Shown piece after piece: positions 54,067-62,696 of a stretch of 64,000 nucleotides of DNA. This DNA is from an uncultured Clostridia bacterium. Its GTDB lineage: Bacteria; Bacillota; Clostridia; UMGS1883. Where the stretch lies: contig CAKSNY010000003.1 of the NCBI GenBank assembly GCA_934476455.1, positions 71,233 to 135,232 on the forward strand. Reading direction: 5' to 3'. Both the position numbers and the translations under genes were made by a program. The first letter of the stretch is position 1. Each line of letters begins with the position of its first letter. Under the pieces are notes generated by a model, which saw only the letters and a program-made list of their open reading frames with translations, ran no database searches and was not told the origin of the DNA.

Positions 54067-55569
54067 ATGGCATATTATTTCAGTGAACCGTCACGCACAT
54101 TCAGCGAGTATCTGCTTGTACCGGGATACACAGATGAAAACTGTATACCCGCAAATGTGTGCCTTAAGACGCCGCTTGTCAAATTCAAAAAGGGAGAAGA
54201 ATCTGCAATTACGCTTAATATTCCGCTTGTTTCCGCAATAATGCAATCGGTATCGAATGACACAATGGCGATTGCGCTTGCAAAGGAAGGCGGAATTTCG
54301 TTTATTTACGGCGCACAGTCTATAGAGGACGAGGCAAAAATGGTATCGCGCGTGAAAAGCTACAAGGCAGGCTTTGTAATAAGCGACAGCAACCTTCGCC
54401 CCGACGATACGCTTGCCGACGTTTTGGAGCTTTTTGAAACAAAAGGGCACAATACAATGGCAGTTACGGATAACGGAAAGTCAGACGGAAAGCTTTTGGG
54501 CGTTGTTACAAGCCGCGATTACCGTGTAAGCAGAATGCCCAAAGACATCCCCGTAAAGGAGTTTATGACACCTTTTGAAAGGCTTATATGCGCGGGCGAA
54601 AACACAACACTGAAAGAAGCCAACGATATTATCTGGGAGCATAAGCTTAACTCTCTTCCGATAATAAACGATAAGCAGGAACTTAAATATTTTGTATTCA
54701 GAAAAGACTATTCTTCTCACAAAAACAGCCCGATGGAGATTCTTGACGATGAGAAAAGGTACATTGTCGGGGCGGGTATAAACACGCTTGATTACGAAAA
54801 GCGCGTTCCGGCGCTTATCGATGCCGGTGCGGATGTTTTATGTATCGATTCGTCCGAAGGGTACACCGCATGGCAGGCAAAAACAATTGCATTTATACGT
54901 GAAAAATACGGCGACAGTGTAAAGGTAGGTGCGGGAAATGTTGTGGACCGCGACGGATTTTTGTTCCTTGCAAAGGCGGGTGCCGATTTTGTAAAAATAG
55001 GTATAGGCGGCGGCTCGATATGTATAACGCGTGAGCAAAAGGGAATAGGGCGCGGTCAGGCAACGGCGGTTATAGAGGTTGCAAAGGCGCGCGACGAATA
55101 TTTCCGCGAAACGGGAATTTATGTGCCGATTTGCTCTGACGGCGGAATTGTGCACGATTATCATATGACGCTTGCACTGGCTATGGGGGCAGACTTTTTG
55201 ATGCTTGGCAGATACTTTGCCCGCTTTGACGAAAGCCCCACAAGCAAGCTTAATATTAACGGTACGTATGTTAAGGAATATTGGGGCGAGGGTTCTAACC
55301 GTGCGCGCAACTGGCAGCGGTACGACCTTGGCGGCAAGGCAAAGCTTTCGTTTGAGGAAGGCGTAGATTCGTACGTGCCTTACGCCGGCGCACTGCGCGA
55401 CAATGTTGCAAAAAGCCTGTACAAGGTTGCCTCCACAATGTGCAACTGCGGTGTGCTTACCATTCCCGAACTTCAGGAAAAGGCAAAAATAACGCTTGTT
55501 TCGGCAACCAGCATTGTAGAGGGCGGCTATCACGATGTAACGCTTAAAACCGCAAACAGGAAGGACTGA
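54067..55569 (+). CDS. guaB: IMP dehydrogenase, Tritrichomonas-like clade
   Basis: 500 residues. It converts IMP to XMP with NAD+, the committed step of GMP synthesis. A TIM barrel is interrupted by a CBS-pair (about 105-215). The catalytic Cys is Cys319 in GIGGGSICITREQKG, and an Arg418-Tyr419 dyad lies in ARNWQRYDLGG. The usual bacterial loop reads GPGSICTTR, so this is a distinct branch; from memory it closely matches the enzyme of the protist Tritrichomonas foetus, including the residue numbers. It lies five bases before fhs, a sensible partner for purine synthesis. Confidence 0.93.
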   Translation: MAYYFSEPSRTFSEYLLVPGYTDENCIPANVCLKTPLVKFKKGEESAITLNIPLVSAIMQSVSNDTMAIALAKEGGISFIYGAQSIEDEAKMVSRVKSYKAGFVISDSNLRPDDTLADVLELFETKGHNTMAVTDNGKSDGKLLGVVTSRDYRVSRMPKDIPVKEFMTPFERLICAGENTTLKEANDIIWEHKLNSLPIINDKQELKYFVFRKDYSSHKNSPMEILDDEKRYIVGAGINTLDYEKRVPALIDAGADVLCIDSSEGYTAWQAKTIAFIREKYGDSVKVGAGNVVDRDGFLFLAKAGADFVKIGIGGGSICITREQKGIGRGQATAVIEVAKARDEYFRETGIYVPICSDGGIVHDYHMTLALAMGADFLMLGRYFARFDESPTSKLNINGTYVKEYWGEGSNRARNWQRYDLGGKAKLSFEEGVDSYVPYAGALRDNVAKSLYKVASTMCNCGVLTIPELQEKAKITLVSATSIVEGGYHDVTLKTANRKD

Positions 55570-55573
55570 GCGT

Positions 55574-57244
55574 ATGTATAAAAGCGATATAGAGATTGCA
55601 CAGTCGGTAAAGCCGAAGCATATAACGGAAATTGCAAAACGCGCGGGAATTGATGAAAAATACCTTGAACAGTACGGAAGAACAAAGGCGAAGATAGACC
55701 TTAAGCTTCTTACGGAAAGCAAAAGAAAAGACGGAAAGCTTATATTGGTTACGGCTATTACACCTACCCCCGCGGGGGAGGGCAAAACTACAACCACAAT
55801 AGGTCTTGCCGACGGGATGAGAAGACTGGGGAAAAATGCCATAGTAGCGCTGAGGGAACCCTCTCTCGGACCGGTGTTCGGGATAAAGGGCGGCGCTGCG
55901 GGCGGCGGATATGCGCAGGTTATACCTATGGAGGATATAAACCTTCATTTTACGGGTGATTTTCACGCAATCGGCGCGGCGAGCAATTTGCTTGCCGCAA
56001 TGCTCGATAACCATATATACCAGGGAAACGCGCTTAACATAGATCCGCGCCGCATAACGTGGAAGCGCTGCGTGGATATGAACGACCGCCAGCTGAGATA
56101 TATTACCGACGGATTGGGCGGGCGCGTTAACGGCGTTCCAAGGGAGGACGGATACGATATAACCGTTGCGTCCGAGGTAATGGCGGTGCTGTGCCTTGCG
56201 TCCGGCATAAAAGACCTTAAGGAAAGGCTTTCAAAAATAGTTGTGGCATATACCTATGACGAAAAGCCCGTAACGGCAGGGCAGATAGGCGCACAGGGGG
56301 CAATGGCGGCGCTTTTAAAAGACACCGTAAAGCCAAACCTTGTGCAAACGCTTGAGGGTACTCCGGCGCTTGTGCATGGCGGCCCGTTCGCAAATATAGC
56401 GCACGGCTGCAACAGCGTTACGGCAACAAAAATGGCTATGAAGCTTGGAGATTATGTAATTACCGAGGCGGGCTTCGGTGCGGATTTGGGTGCGGAAAAG
56501 TTTTTTGACATAAAGTGCCGATACGCAAATATTAAGCCGTCGGCTGTGGTAATTGTTGCAACGGTGCGTGCGCTTAAAATGCACGGCGGCGTTTGCAAAA
56601 CCGAACTTTCAAATGAAAATACGGATGCCCTTATAAAAGGTATCCCAAATCTTTTAAGGCACGTTTCAAATATTACCGATGTTTACGGACTGCCGGCAGT
56701 TGTTGCGGTAAACCGTTTCCCAACGGATACGGACAGGGAAATTGAAATAATAGTGGATAAATGCCGCACGCTTGGGGTAAATACGGTTGTTTCCGATGTA
56801 TGGGCAAAAGGCGGCGAAGGCGCGTTGGAGCTTGCAAAAGAGGTATGCGCACTTTGCGAAAAGGAAAACAGATTTACCTATTGTTATGATGACAGCCTTT
56901 CCATAGAGGAGAAAATAGAGGCGGTTGTGAAAAAGATATACCGCGGAAACGGCGTTTATTTTGACAAAAAAGCCAAAAAAGAGCTTGATAAGCTGACGGC
57001 GCTCGGATTCGGAAAACTTCCGGTATGTATCGCGAAAACGCAATACAGCTTTTCGGACGACCCGACGCTGTTGGGCGCGCCCGAGAATTTCGGCGTTACG
57101 GTACGCAATGTTAAGGTTTCTGCCGGAGCGGGGTTTGTGGTTGTTTTAACGGGAGAAATTATGACCATGCCGGGGCTTCCGAAAAAGCCCGCCGCAGAAA
57201 ATATAGATGTTGATGAAAACGGTGTTATAACGGGGTTATTTTAA
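55574..57244 (+). CDS. fhs: formate-tetrahydrofolate ligase
   Basis: 556 residues, the normal size. The ATP site TPTPAGEGKTTTTIG and the following REPSLGPVFGIKGGAAGGGY and LHFTGDFHAI blocks are diagnostic. It activates formate to 10-formyl-tetrahydrofolate, feeding purine synthesis and, in acetogens, the methyl branch. It is co-transcribed with guaB and ends before a very long hairpin. Confidence 0.96.
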   Translation: MYKSDIEIAQSVKPKHITEIAKRAGIDEKYLEQYGRTKAKIDLKLLTESKRKDGKLILVTAITPTPAGEGKTTTTIGLADGMRRLGKNAIVALREPSLGPVFGIKGGAAGGGYAQVIPMEDINLHFTGDFHAIGAASNLLAAMLDNHIYQGNALNIDPRRITWKRCVDMNDRQLRYITDGLGGRVNGVPREDGYDITVASEVMAVLCLASGIKDLKERLSKIVVAYTYDEKPVTAGQIGAQGAMAALLKDTVKPNLVQTLEGTPALVHGGPFANIAHGCNSVTATKMAMKLGDYVITEAGFGADLGAEKFFDIKCRYANIKPSAVVIVATVRALKMHGGVCKTELSNENTDALIKGIPNLLRHVSNITDVYGLPAVVAVNRFPTDTDREIEIIVDKCRTLGVNTVVSDVWAKGGEGALELAKEVCALCEKENRFTYCYDDSLSIEEKIEAVVKKIYRGNGVYFDKKAKKELDKLTALGFGKLPVCIAKTQYSFSDDPTLLGAPENFGVTVRNVKVSAGAGFVVVLTGEIMTMPGLPKKPAAENIDVDENGVITGLF

Positions 57245-57267
57245 GAATATCGGATATAGATATGCTT

Positions 57268-57343
57268 AGCAGCTGCAATATAAAAGAAGCCTCAGCCCGA
57301 TAAGGAAGTATTGGGCTGAGGCTTCTTTTATATTGCAGCTGCT
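57268..57343. terminator. 31-bp perfect hairpin terminator shared by fhs and argD
   Basis: Arms at 57268-57298 and 57313-57343 are exact complements around 14 bases; the core is AAGCCTCAGCCC / GGGCTGAGGCTT. A T run follows on the plus strand. The right arm runs 16 bases into the argD coding end, so the final argD codons are part of the stem. Confidence 0.92.
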
Positions 57344-58491
57344 TTTTTTATTACATTGATTCCTTTTTTCAGAAGCGGCATCGGAATGTTAAGCGGAGGA
57401 AGAAGCCTTAATCTGTTTTTTGCACGAAGTACCAGCACGCCGTCTTTTATACATTCGTTTATAACGGCGGAAAGGTCGCGCTCGGTTTCGACACCTATCA
57501 TAAGCCCCATTCCGTACACGCCTTTTATGCCGCGTGAGGAGGAAAGCTCGGAGAAAATATATTCGGAACGCTTGCATACGCCGTTTAAAAGCTCTTCATC
57601 CAGTCGGCTTAAAACATTAAGCGCGCCGCTGCAGCATACAGGATTTGCGCCGAAGGTTGATCCGTGAAGCCCGGGAGAATATACATCGGCTGTTTTTTTG
57701 CCGAATATCGCCGCACCTATAGGAAGCCCGCCGCCAAGCCCTTTTGCCGTGGTAAAAATATCGGGCTTTATATCGTAGTGCATATAGGCATACAGCTTTC
57801 CGGTTCTGCCGTTTCCTGTTTGAACCTCGTCAATTATTAAAAGAACGTTTTTTTCTTCACAAAGACGGACAACGCTTTTTATGTAGTCCTTATCCATAAC
57901 GGTTACACCGCCCTCGCCCTGTATAAGCTCAAGCATAACGGCGGCGCACTTGTTTTTTGAAAGTGCGTCCTCAAGTGCAGCGGCATTGTTTGCCTCTACG
58001 TATACAAAGCCCGGGGTAAGCGGCATAAAGTGCATATGGAAAACGTCCTGCCCTGTTGCGGCAAGCGTTGTTACGGTGCGCCCGTGAAAACCGTTTTTAA
58101 GCGTTATTATTGTGCTGTATTCGCTGCCCTTTTCACGCTCTGCCCACAGCCGTGCCGCTTTTATGGCACATTCGTTGGCTTCTGCACCCGAGTTTGCAAA
58201 AAACACCTTTTCCATACCTGTTCGTACACAAAGCTCTTTTGCAAGCAAAACGCAGGGGCTTGTGTAATAAAGGTTTGAGGTGTGAGAAACACACCTTAGC
58301 TGCTTTTCTACGGCACAGACCCATTCTTCGTCCGAATAGCCGAACGTATTTACGGCAATGCCGCTGCCGAGGTCAATGTATTCCTTTCCGCTTTCGTCAT
58401 AGCACAGACTGCCGCTGCCCGAAACAATTTCAATCGGGAAGCGGGAATATGTGTTTGCAACGTATTTTACATCAGTTTCTTTTAAATTCAT
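57328..58491 (-). CDS. argD: acetylornithine aminotransferase
   Basis: 387 residues, class III aminotransferase. The PLP lysine is K250 in TTAKGLGGGLPIGA; DEVQTGNGRTGKLYA precedes it and NSGAEANECAIK is the cofactor site. It makes N-acetylornithine from the semialdehyde and glutamate. It is the last gene of the arg unit; AGGTGA precedes the ATG. Its last residues, KKAAAI, are encoded within the shared hairpin. Confidence 0.94.
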   Translation of the reverse strand: MNLKETDVKYVANTYSRFPIEIVSGSGSLCYDESGKEYIDLGSGIAVNTFGYSDEEWVCAVEKQLRCVSHTSNLYYTSPCVLLAKELCVRTGMEKVFFANSGAEANECAIKAARLWAEREKGSEYSTIITLKNGFHGRTVTTLAATGQDVFHMHFMPLTPGFVYVEANNAAALEDALSKNKCAAVMLELIQGEGGVTVMDKDYIKSVVRLCEEKNVLLIIDEVQTGNGRTGKLYAYMHYDIKPDIFTTAKGLGGGLPIGAAIFGKKTADVYSPGLHGSTFGANPVCCSGALNVLSRLDEELLNGVCKRSEYIFSELSSSRGIKGVYGMGLMIGVETERDLSAVINECIKDGVLVLRAKNRLRLLPPLNIPMPLLKKGINVIKKAAAI

Positions 58492-58530
58492 AAAAAATCA
58501 CCTGTATTTGTACTGCGTTTTTGCAGCCGA

Positions 58531-59385
58531 TTATTTGCATACCATTGTTCCAAGCCCTTCGTCCGTAAGTGTTTCTATCAAAATTGCGTGCGGAATCCTC
58601 CCGTCCAGAATAAACACCTTTTTTACGCCGCCGGTTACCGCGTCGATACAGCACCGGACTTTAGGTATCATACCGCCGGATATAATGCCGCTTTCAAAAA
58701 GCGACGGCGCCTGTGCAAGCGTGATTTTTTTAATAAGCGTTTCCGGATTATCCTTATCCTCCAAAATACCGCTGATATCCGTCATAGATATAAGGCACTC
58801 TGCCCCTAAAGAGGCGGCAATGCCTGCGGCGGCGGTATCGGCGTTAATGTTATAGGCATTTCCGCTGTGGTCGCAGCCCACCGTTGAAACAACGGGGATG
58901 TAGCCTTTGTCAAGCACATCTATTACGGGCTGAACGTTTATGTTTGTAATTTCCCCGACAAAGCCGAGTTTTTCGTCCTTTGTTTCGGCTTCTATCATCG
59001 AGCCGTCCATTCCGCACAGACCGATTGCCTTTCCGCCTTTTGTCTGCAAAAGGTTTACAAGGTCTTTATTTACCTTTCCGGCAAGCACCATTTGTACAAT
59101 TTGTGCGGTTTCGCGGTCTGTTACGCGCAAACCGTTCACAAAGGTAGACTTTTTGCCGATTTTATCAAGCATTTGTGTTATTTCGGGACCGCCGCCGTGT
59201 ACAAGCACAACGCGCACGCCTATAAGTGAAAGCAAAACAATGTCGCCCATAACAGCCTGCTTCAATGAATCGTTTATCATAGCGTTACCGCCGTATTTAA
59301 TAACAACTATTTTATTATAGTATTCCTGTATGTACGGAAGCGCCTGCACAAGCACCTGCGCCCGTTCTCCGTTTGATAAATTCAT
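58531..59385 (-). CDS. argB: acetylglutamate kinase
   Basis: 284 residues of the amino acid kinase fold: IKYGGNAM, VLVHGGGPEITQML, then RLRVTDRETAQIVQ-like region seen as GLRVTDRETAQIVQMVLAG, and NADTAAAGIAASL. An N-terminal helix (LVQALPYIQEYY) is present, as in arginine-inhibited hexameric enzymes, so feedback inhibition is likely. GGAGG precedes the start. It phosphorylates N-acetylglutamate. Confidence 0.95.
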   Translation of the reverse strand: MNLSNGERAQVLVQALPYIQEYYNKIVVIKYGGNAMINDSLKQAVMGDIVLLSLIGVRVVLVHGGGPEITQMLDKIGKKSTFVNGLRVTDRETAQIVQMVLAGKVNKDLVNLLQTKGGKAIGLCGMDGSMIEAETKDEKLGFVGEITNINVQPVIDVLDKGYIPVVSTVGCDHSGNAYNINADTAAAGIAASLGAECLISMTDISGILEDKDNPETLIKKITLAQAPSLFESGIISGGMIPKVRCCIDAVTGGVKKVFILDGRIPHAILIETLTDEGLGTMVCK

Positions 59386-59411
59386 AAAAACAACCTCCGT
59401 GCTTTGAAAAA

Positions 59412-60623
59412 TTATGTTCTGTAGTCGCCGTTTATTTTTACGTAATCATATGTAAGGTCGCAGCCCCATGCCTGTGCGCCGAAATCACCGTCGTTTAAGT
59501 TTATGTTTATTTCAATTTCTTCCTTAAGCAATATCTCTTTTGCCTTTTCCTCGGAAAAATCAATTCCCGCGCCGTTTTTGCAAACATAAACCTCACCTGC
59601 GGAGGATTTAAAGCTTACATCTACCTTACCTACGTCCACATTTGCGCCGCTGTATCCTATAGCACACAGAACGCGCCCCCAGTTGGCGTCTGCTCCGAAC
59701 ATTGCCGCCTTGACAAGTGAGGAGCATATAACGGCTTTTGAAACGGTTTTAGCGATTTCTTTTGTTTTTGCGCCGGAAACGCTGCATTCGAGAAGCTTTG
59801 TAGCACCCTCGCCGTCACCGGCAATCATACGGCACAGCGCCACGGTTACGGTGTTTAACGCTTTCATAAAAATTGAAAAATCACCGTCCTCACACTCTAT
59901 GCGCTTGTTTTTTGCCTCACCGTTTGCCAACACGCATACCATATCGTTTGTGGAGGTGTCCCCGTCCACACTTAACATATTAAAGGTGTTTTGTATGTCT
60001 TCTGAAAGCGCTTTTTGCAAAAGAGCGCCGTCAATGGCACAATCGGTTGTCATAAACACAAGCATTGTTGCCATATTCGGATGAATCATCCCCGAGCCTT
60101 TTGCAATTCCGCCGATTTTACAGGTTGTATTGCCTATGTTAAAGCTTACGGCTATTTCCTTATGCTTTGTGTCGGTAGTCATAATTCCCTCGGCAGCCTC
60201 GGCGCTGTTTTTGCCAAGCTCTGCACAAAGCTTATCTATCCCGCCGCGAATGGGGGCGGTGTCAAACTTCATTCCGATAACACCTGTGGAGGCAACAATA
60301 ACGTCGTTTGTATCAATACCGAGGGCATCCGCACAGATACTGCTCATTTCATTGGCTTTTTCAATACCGTCTTTATTGCAGGTGTTTGCATTTCCGCTGT
60401 TACATATAACTGCCTGTGCAATATGGTTTTTAAGGTGTTCTTTTGTAACCGTTATCGGTGCGCCCTTTACAAGATTTGTTGTATATACCGCCGCCGCACT
60501 GCATATGCTTTTGCTGTATATAAGGGAAAGGTCGCGTTTTGTTTTGTTTTTTCGTATTCCGCAATGTATGCCGCTTGCCAAAAAGCCCTGCGGTGCACAT
60601 ACGCCGCCGTCAATTATCTTCAT
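59412..60623 (-). CDS. argJ: glutamate N-acetyltransferase / N-acetylglutamate synthase
   Basis: 403 residues. The self-cleaving nucleophile is T186 in the HPNMATMLVFMTTD motif, after GGIAKGSGMI. It recycles the acetyl group from acetylornithine to glutamate, and often also starts the path with acetyl-CoA. No argA or argE is seen here, consistent with the cyclic pathway. GGAGG precedes the start. Confidence 0.95.
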   Translation of the reverse strand: MKIIDGGVCAPQGFLASGIHCGIRKNKTKRDLSLIYSKSICSAAAVYTTNLVKGAPITVTKEHLKNHIAQAVICNSGNANTCNKDGIEKANEMSSICADALGIDTNDVIVASTGVIGMKFDTAPIRGGIDKLCAELGKNSAEAAEGIMTTDTKHKEIAVSFNIGNTTCKIGGIAKGSGMIHPNMATMLVFMTTDCAIDGALLQKALSEDIQNTFNMLSVDGDTSTNDMVCVLANGEAKNKRIECEDGDFSIFMKALNTVTVALCRMIAGDGEGATKLLECSVSGAKTKEIAKTVSKAVICSSLVKAAMFGADANWGRVLCAIGYSGANVDVGKVDVSFKSSAGEVYVCKNGAGIDFSEEKAKEILLKEEIEININLNDGDFGAQAWGCDLTYDYVKINGDYRT

Positions 60624-60680
60624 AGCTGTTACCTCCGTAATTTTGTAAAAGGGAAATAAAAGGCTTTTTTTCCTTTTGTA

Positions 60681-61610
60681 TTATAATACAAGATTTTCTG
60701 TTTCGCTTACGCCAAGCTTAAGGTTAAGACATTCAACCGCTGCGCCCGACGCACCTTTTCCGAGATTGTCGTACCTTGCGGTAAGAATTATCCTTTCGTC
60801 GTTTCCGTATACGGAAATTTGCATCGAGTCTTTGCCGCTTTTTGCAGCGGATGATAAAAAACCGCTCTCATCCGCATTATCTTCGTAATAAACTATTTTG
60901 CCACTGTAGCTTTTTTTGTAAATTTCCTTTATATCGTCAATACCGCCGTAAGAAAGGGCAGATTTGTGCAAAGGAACGGTGACAAGCATTCCGCTGTAAA
61001 AATTTGAAACGATGGGGCAGAAAACAGGCGCTTTTTTAAGAGATGTAAAGCACATCATTTCTTTTAAATGCTTGTGGTTTTGTGAAAGGGCATACTGCCG
61101 CGGTGCGGCAAAAAGGCAGTCGTTTCCTTTTTCTTCGTATTGTGCAATCATTTTTTTACCGCCGCCGCTGTAGCCCGTAATTGAGTGACAGGTTAAATCC
61201 GCATCCCCGGAAAGAAGCCCCGCCTTAACCAATGGATGTATAAGTGCCGTAAAACCGCTTGCGTGGCAGCCCGGAACGGCAATTCTGTTTGAAGAAAGGA
61301 TTTTTTCCTTTAAATCCTCAGAAAGCTCGGGAAAGCCGTATGCCCAGCCGGGGTTTGTTCTGTGCGCGGTAGAGGTATCTATAATTACGGTGTTTTGGTT
61401 TTCAACGAAGGAAACAGCCTCTGCCGCGGCTGCGTCCGGCAGGCATAAAAATGCAATATCTGCATCGTTAAGCGCATTTTTGCGATGCTCCTGCGATTTT
61501 CTTAAATCCTCCGGAAGGGTTATCAGGGATATATCGTTTCTTTCGGAAAGCCTTTCAAAAATGCGCAGCCCGGTTGTTCCGGCGCTTCCGTCTATAAAAA
61601 CCTTTTTCAT
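60681..61610 (-). CDS. argC: N-acetyl-gamma-glutamyl-phosphate reductase, type 2 (short)
   Basis: 309 residues. The NADP site begins IDGSAGTTGLRI and the catalytic Cys is C115 in VPGCHASGF. The short length and N-terminus match the second ArgC type rather than the ~345-residue form. It heads the arg unit and is preceded by AGAGGTG. The promoter upstream overlaps an ARG-box-like site, so repression by ArgR with arginine is likely. Confidence 0.92.
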   Translation of the reverse strand: MKKVFIDGSAGTTGLRIFERLSERNDISLITLPEDLRKSQEHRKNALNDADIAFLCLPDAAAAEAVSFVENQNTVIIDTSTAHRTNPGWAYGFPELSEDLKEKILSSNRIAVPGCHASGFTALIHPLVKAGLLSGDADLTCHSITGYSGGGKKMIAQYEEKGNDCLFAAPRQYALSQNHKHLKEMMCFTSLKKAPVFCPIVSNFYSGMLVTVPLHKSALSYGGIDDIKEIYKKSYSGKIVYYEDNADESGFLSSAAKSGKDSMQISVYGNDERIILTARYDNLGKGASGAAVECLNLKLGVSETENLVL

Positions 61611-61642
61611 AAGGGCACCTCTTCATAAATAAATATGCATAT

Positions 61643-61671
61643 ATAATAACATAACGTGCATAAAAATACAA
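61643..61671 (-). promoter_or_regulatory. promoter of argCJBD
   Basis: On the minus strand, TTGTAT (61666-61671) and TATTAT (61643-61648) are spaced by 17 bases, 33 bases before the argC start. Confidence 0.75.
61657..61670 (-). promoter_or_regulatory. ARG-box-like site over the argC promoter
   Basis: TGCATAAAAATACA on the plus strand overlaps the -35 box and spacer. It resembles the ArgR half-site pair TGAAT-WWWW-ATTCA with C in place of the inner A. Confidence 0.55.
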
Positions 61672-61741
61672 GAAAAAAATATACAAATTATCAAAAAACG
61701 GTATTTTAAACGAAAAACAGCATAAAATATGAATAAAATTG

Positions 61742-61755
61742 TGCATAAAAATGCA
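61742..61755. promoter_or_regulatory. palindromic ARG-box-like site upstream
   Basis: TGCATAAAAATGCA is a perfect palindrome of TGCAT/ATGCA arms around four A. It lies about 75 bases upstream of the promoter, with an imperfect copy TGAATAAAATTGTG at 61730-61743. Paired distant boxes are usual for ArgR. Confidence 0.5.
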
Positions 61756-61775
61756 TAAACGGTAAAGACAAACCG

Positions 61776-62543
61776 CTATATAACCAAAATGCTTACATCT
61801 CCGTTTGAAACAGAGCCAATACTGCCGTCGTTGTATTTAACTGTAAGGGAAAAATCGTCATTTATGCCAATAGCCGTTGCTTCAATATTTTTTCCGAGCA
61901 GCTTTACGCGTTTTCCTATTACTATTGAACGCTTTCTGTATTCCGGCAAAAATGCTTTTTCCGAAATATTGTTATACATAGGAACAAAGGTGTTTATAAA
62001 GTCCGATATTATTTTTTCGGGTATGTGTTTATCGGGCAAATTGTCAAATAAAGCGCCCGCCTTGCCTTGTATATCGCAGGGAAAGCCCCCCGGCGGAGGT
62101 GTGAGGTTTACGCCTATCCCGCATATCGCGTAAAAATCGCCCGTGTCGGGATGGAAACCGCCCTCCGTAAGTATGCCGCAAACCTTGCCTTTATCGGTAT
62201 ATATATCGTTCACCCATTTTATACCGGGAGAAGCGGCCGATACATTTTCAATTACGCGGCACATCGCAACCGCGCTGCATGTTGTAATGCAGAGCGAATC
62301 CTCCAAAGCGCCGTGCGGTCTTAAAAGAATGCTCATATATATACCGCTGCCCGGCGGAGAGAAAAAATTCCGCCCAAGTCTTCCGCGCCCGGCTGTTTGG
62401 CTGCATGCTGCAATAAGGCTTAGATGAGGCGCACCTGAAAGCGCGCGCGTCTTTAGAATTTCATTTGTCGAGGTTACGCTATCATAAAGCGAAATATCTA
62501 TGTCGTAGTTCAAATGCTTTTTTATATATTCTTCGGAAAACAA
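61776..62543 (-). CDS. birA: biotin-protein ligase without DNA-binding domain
   Basis: 255 residues from TTG 62543, with GAGGGTGA just upstream and no good ATG. The class II ligase core has QTAGRGRLGRNFFSPPGSG for biotinyl-AMP, the catalytic Lys in KWVNDIYTDKGKVCGIL, and GIGVNL. The small C-terminal SH3-like domain is present. The N-terminal winged helix of regulatory BirA is absent, so it only attaches biotin to carboxylase carriers. Single-gene unit. Confidence 0.92.
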   Translation of the reverse strand: MFSEEYIKKHLNYDIDISLYDSVTSTNEILKTRALSGAPHLSLIAACSQTAGRGRLGRNFFSPPGSGIYMSILLRPHGALEDSLCITTCSAVAMCRVIENVSAASPGIKWVNDIYTDKGKVCGILTEGGFHPDTGDFYAICGIGVNLTPPPGGFPCDIQGKAGALFDNLPDKHIPEKIISDFINTFVPMYNNISEKAFLPEYRKRSIVIGKRVKLLGKNIEATAIGINDDFSLTVKYNDGSIGSVSNGDVSILVI

Positions 62544-62566
62544 AAAATCACCCTCTTGTACCTTTT

Positions 62567-62595
62567 ATAATAACATACATTACAGAATATGTCAG
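62567..62595 (-). promoter_or_regulatory. promoter of birA
   Basis: On the minus strand, CTGACA (62590-62595) and TATTAT (62567-62572) are spaced by 17 bases. Confidence 0.6.
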
Positions 62596-62696
62596 CAGCA
62601 AAAACAAGAATTTAAAAAAATAGTTAGACAAACAGTACTAAATGAAAAAAAAACCTAATATAATTTACCAAAATACACAAGTATGGAGGAAGGTTT

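Noticed and set aside
62657..62677. Sigma-E-like promoter before spoIVA
   Set aside because: AATATA and AATACA elements occur, but their match and spacing are too weak to claim.
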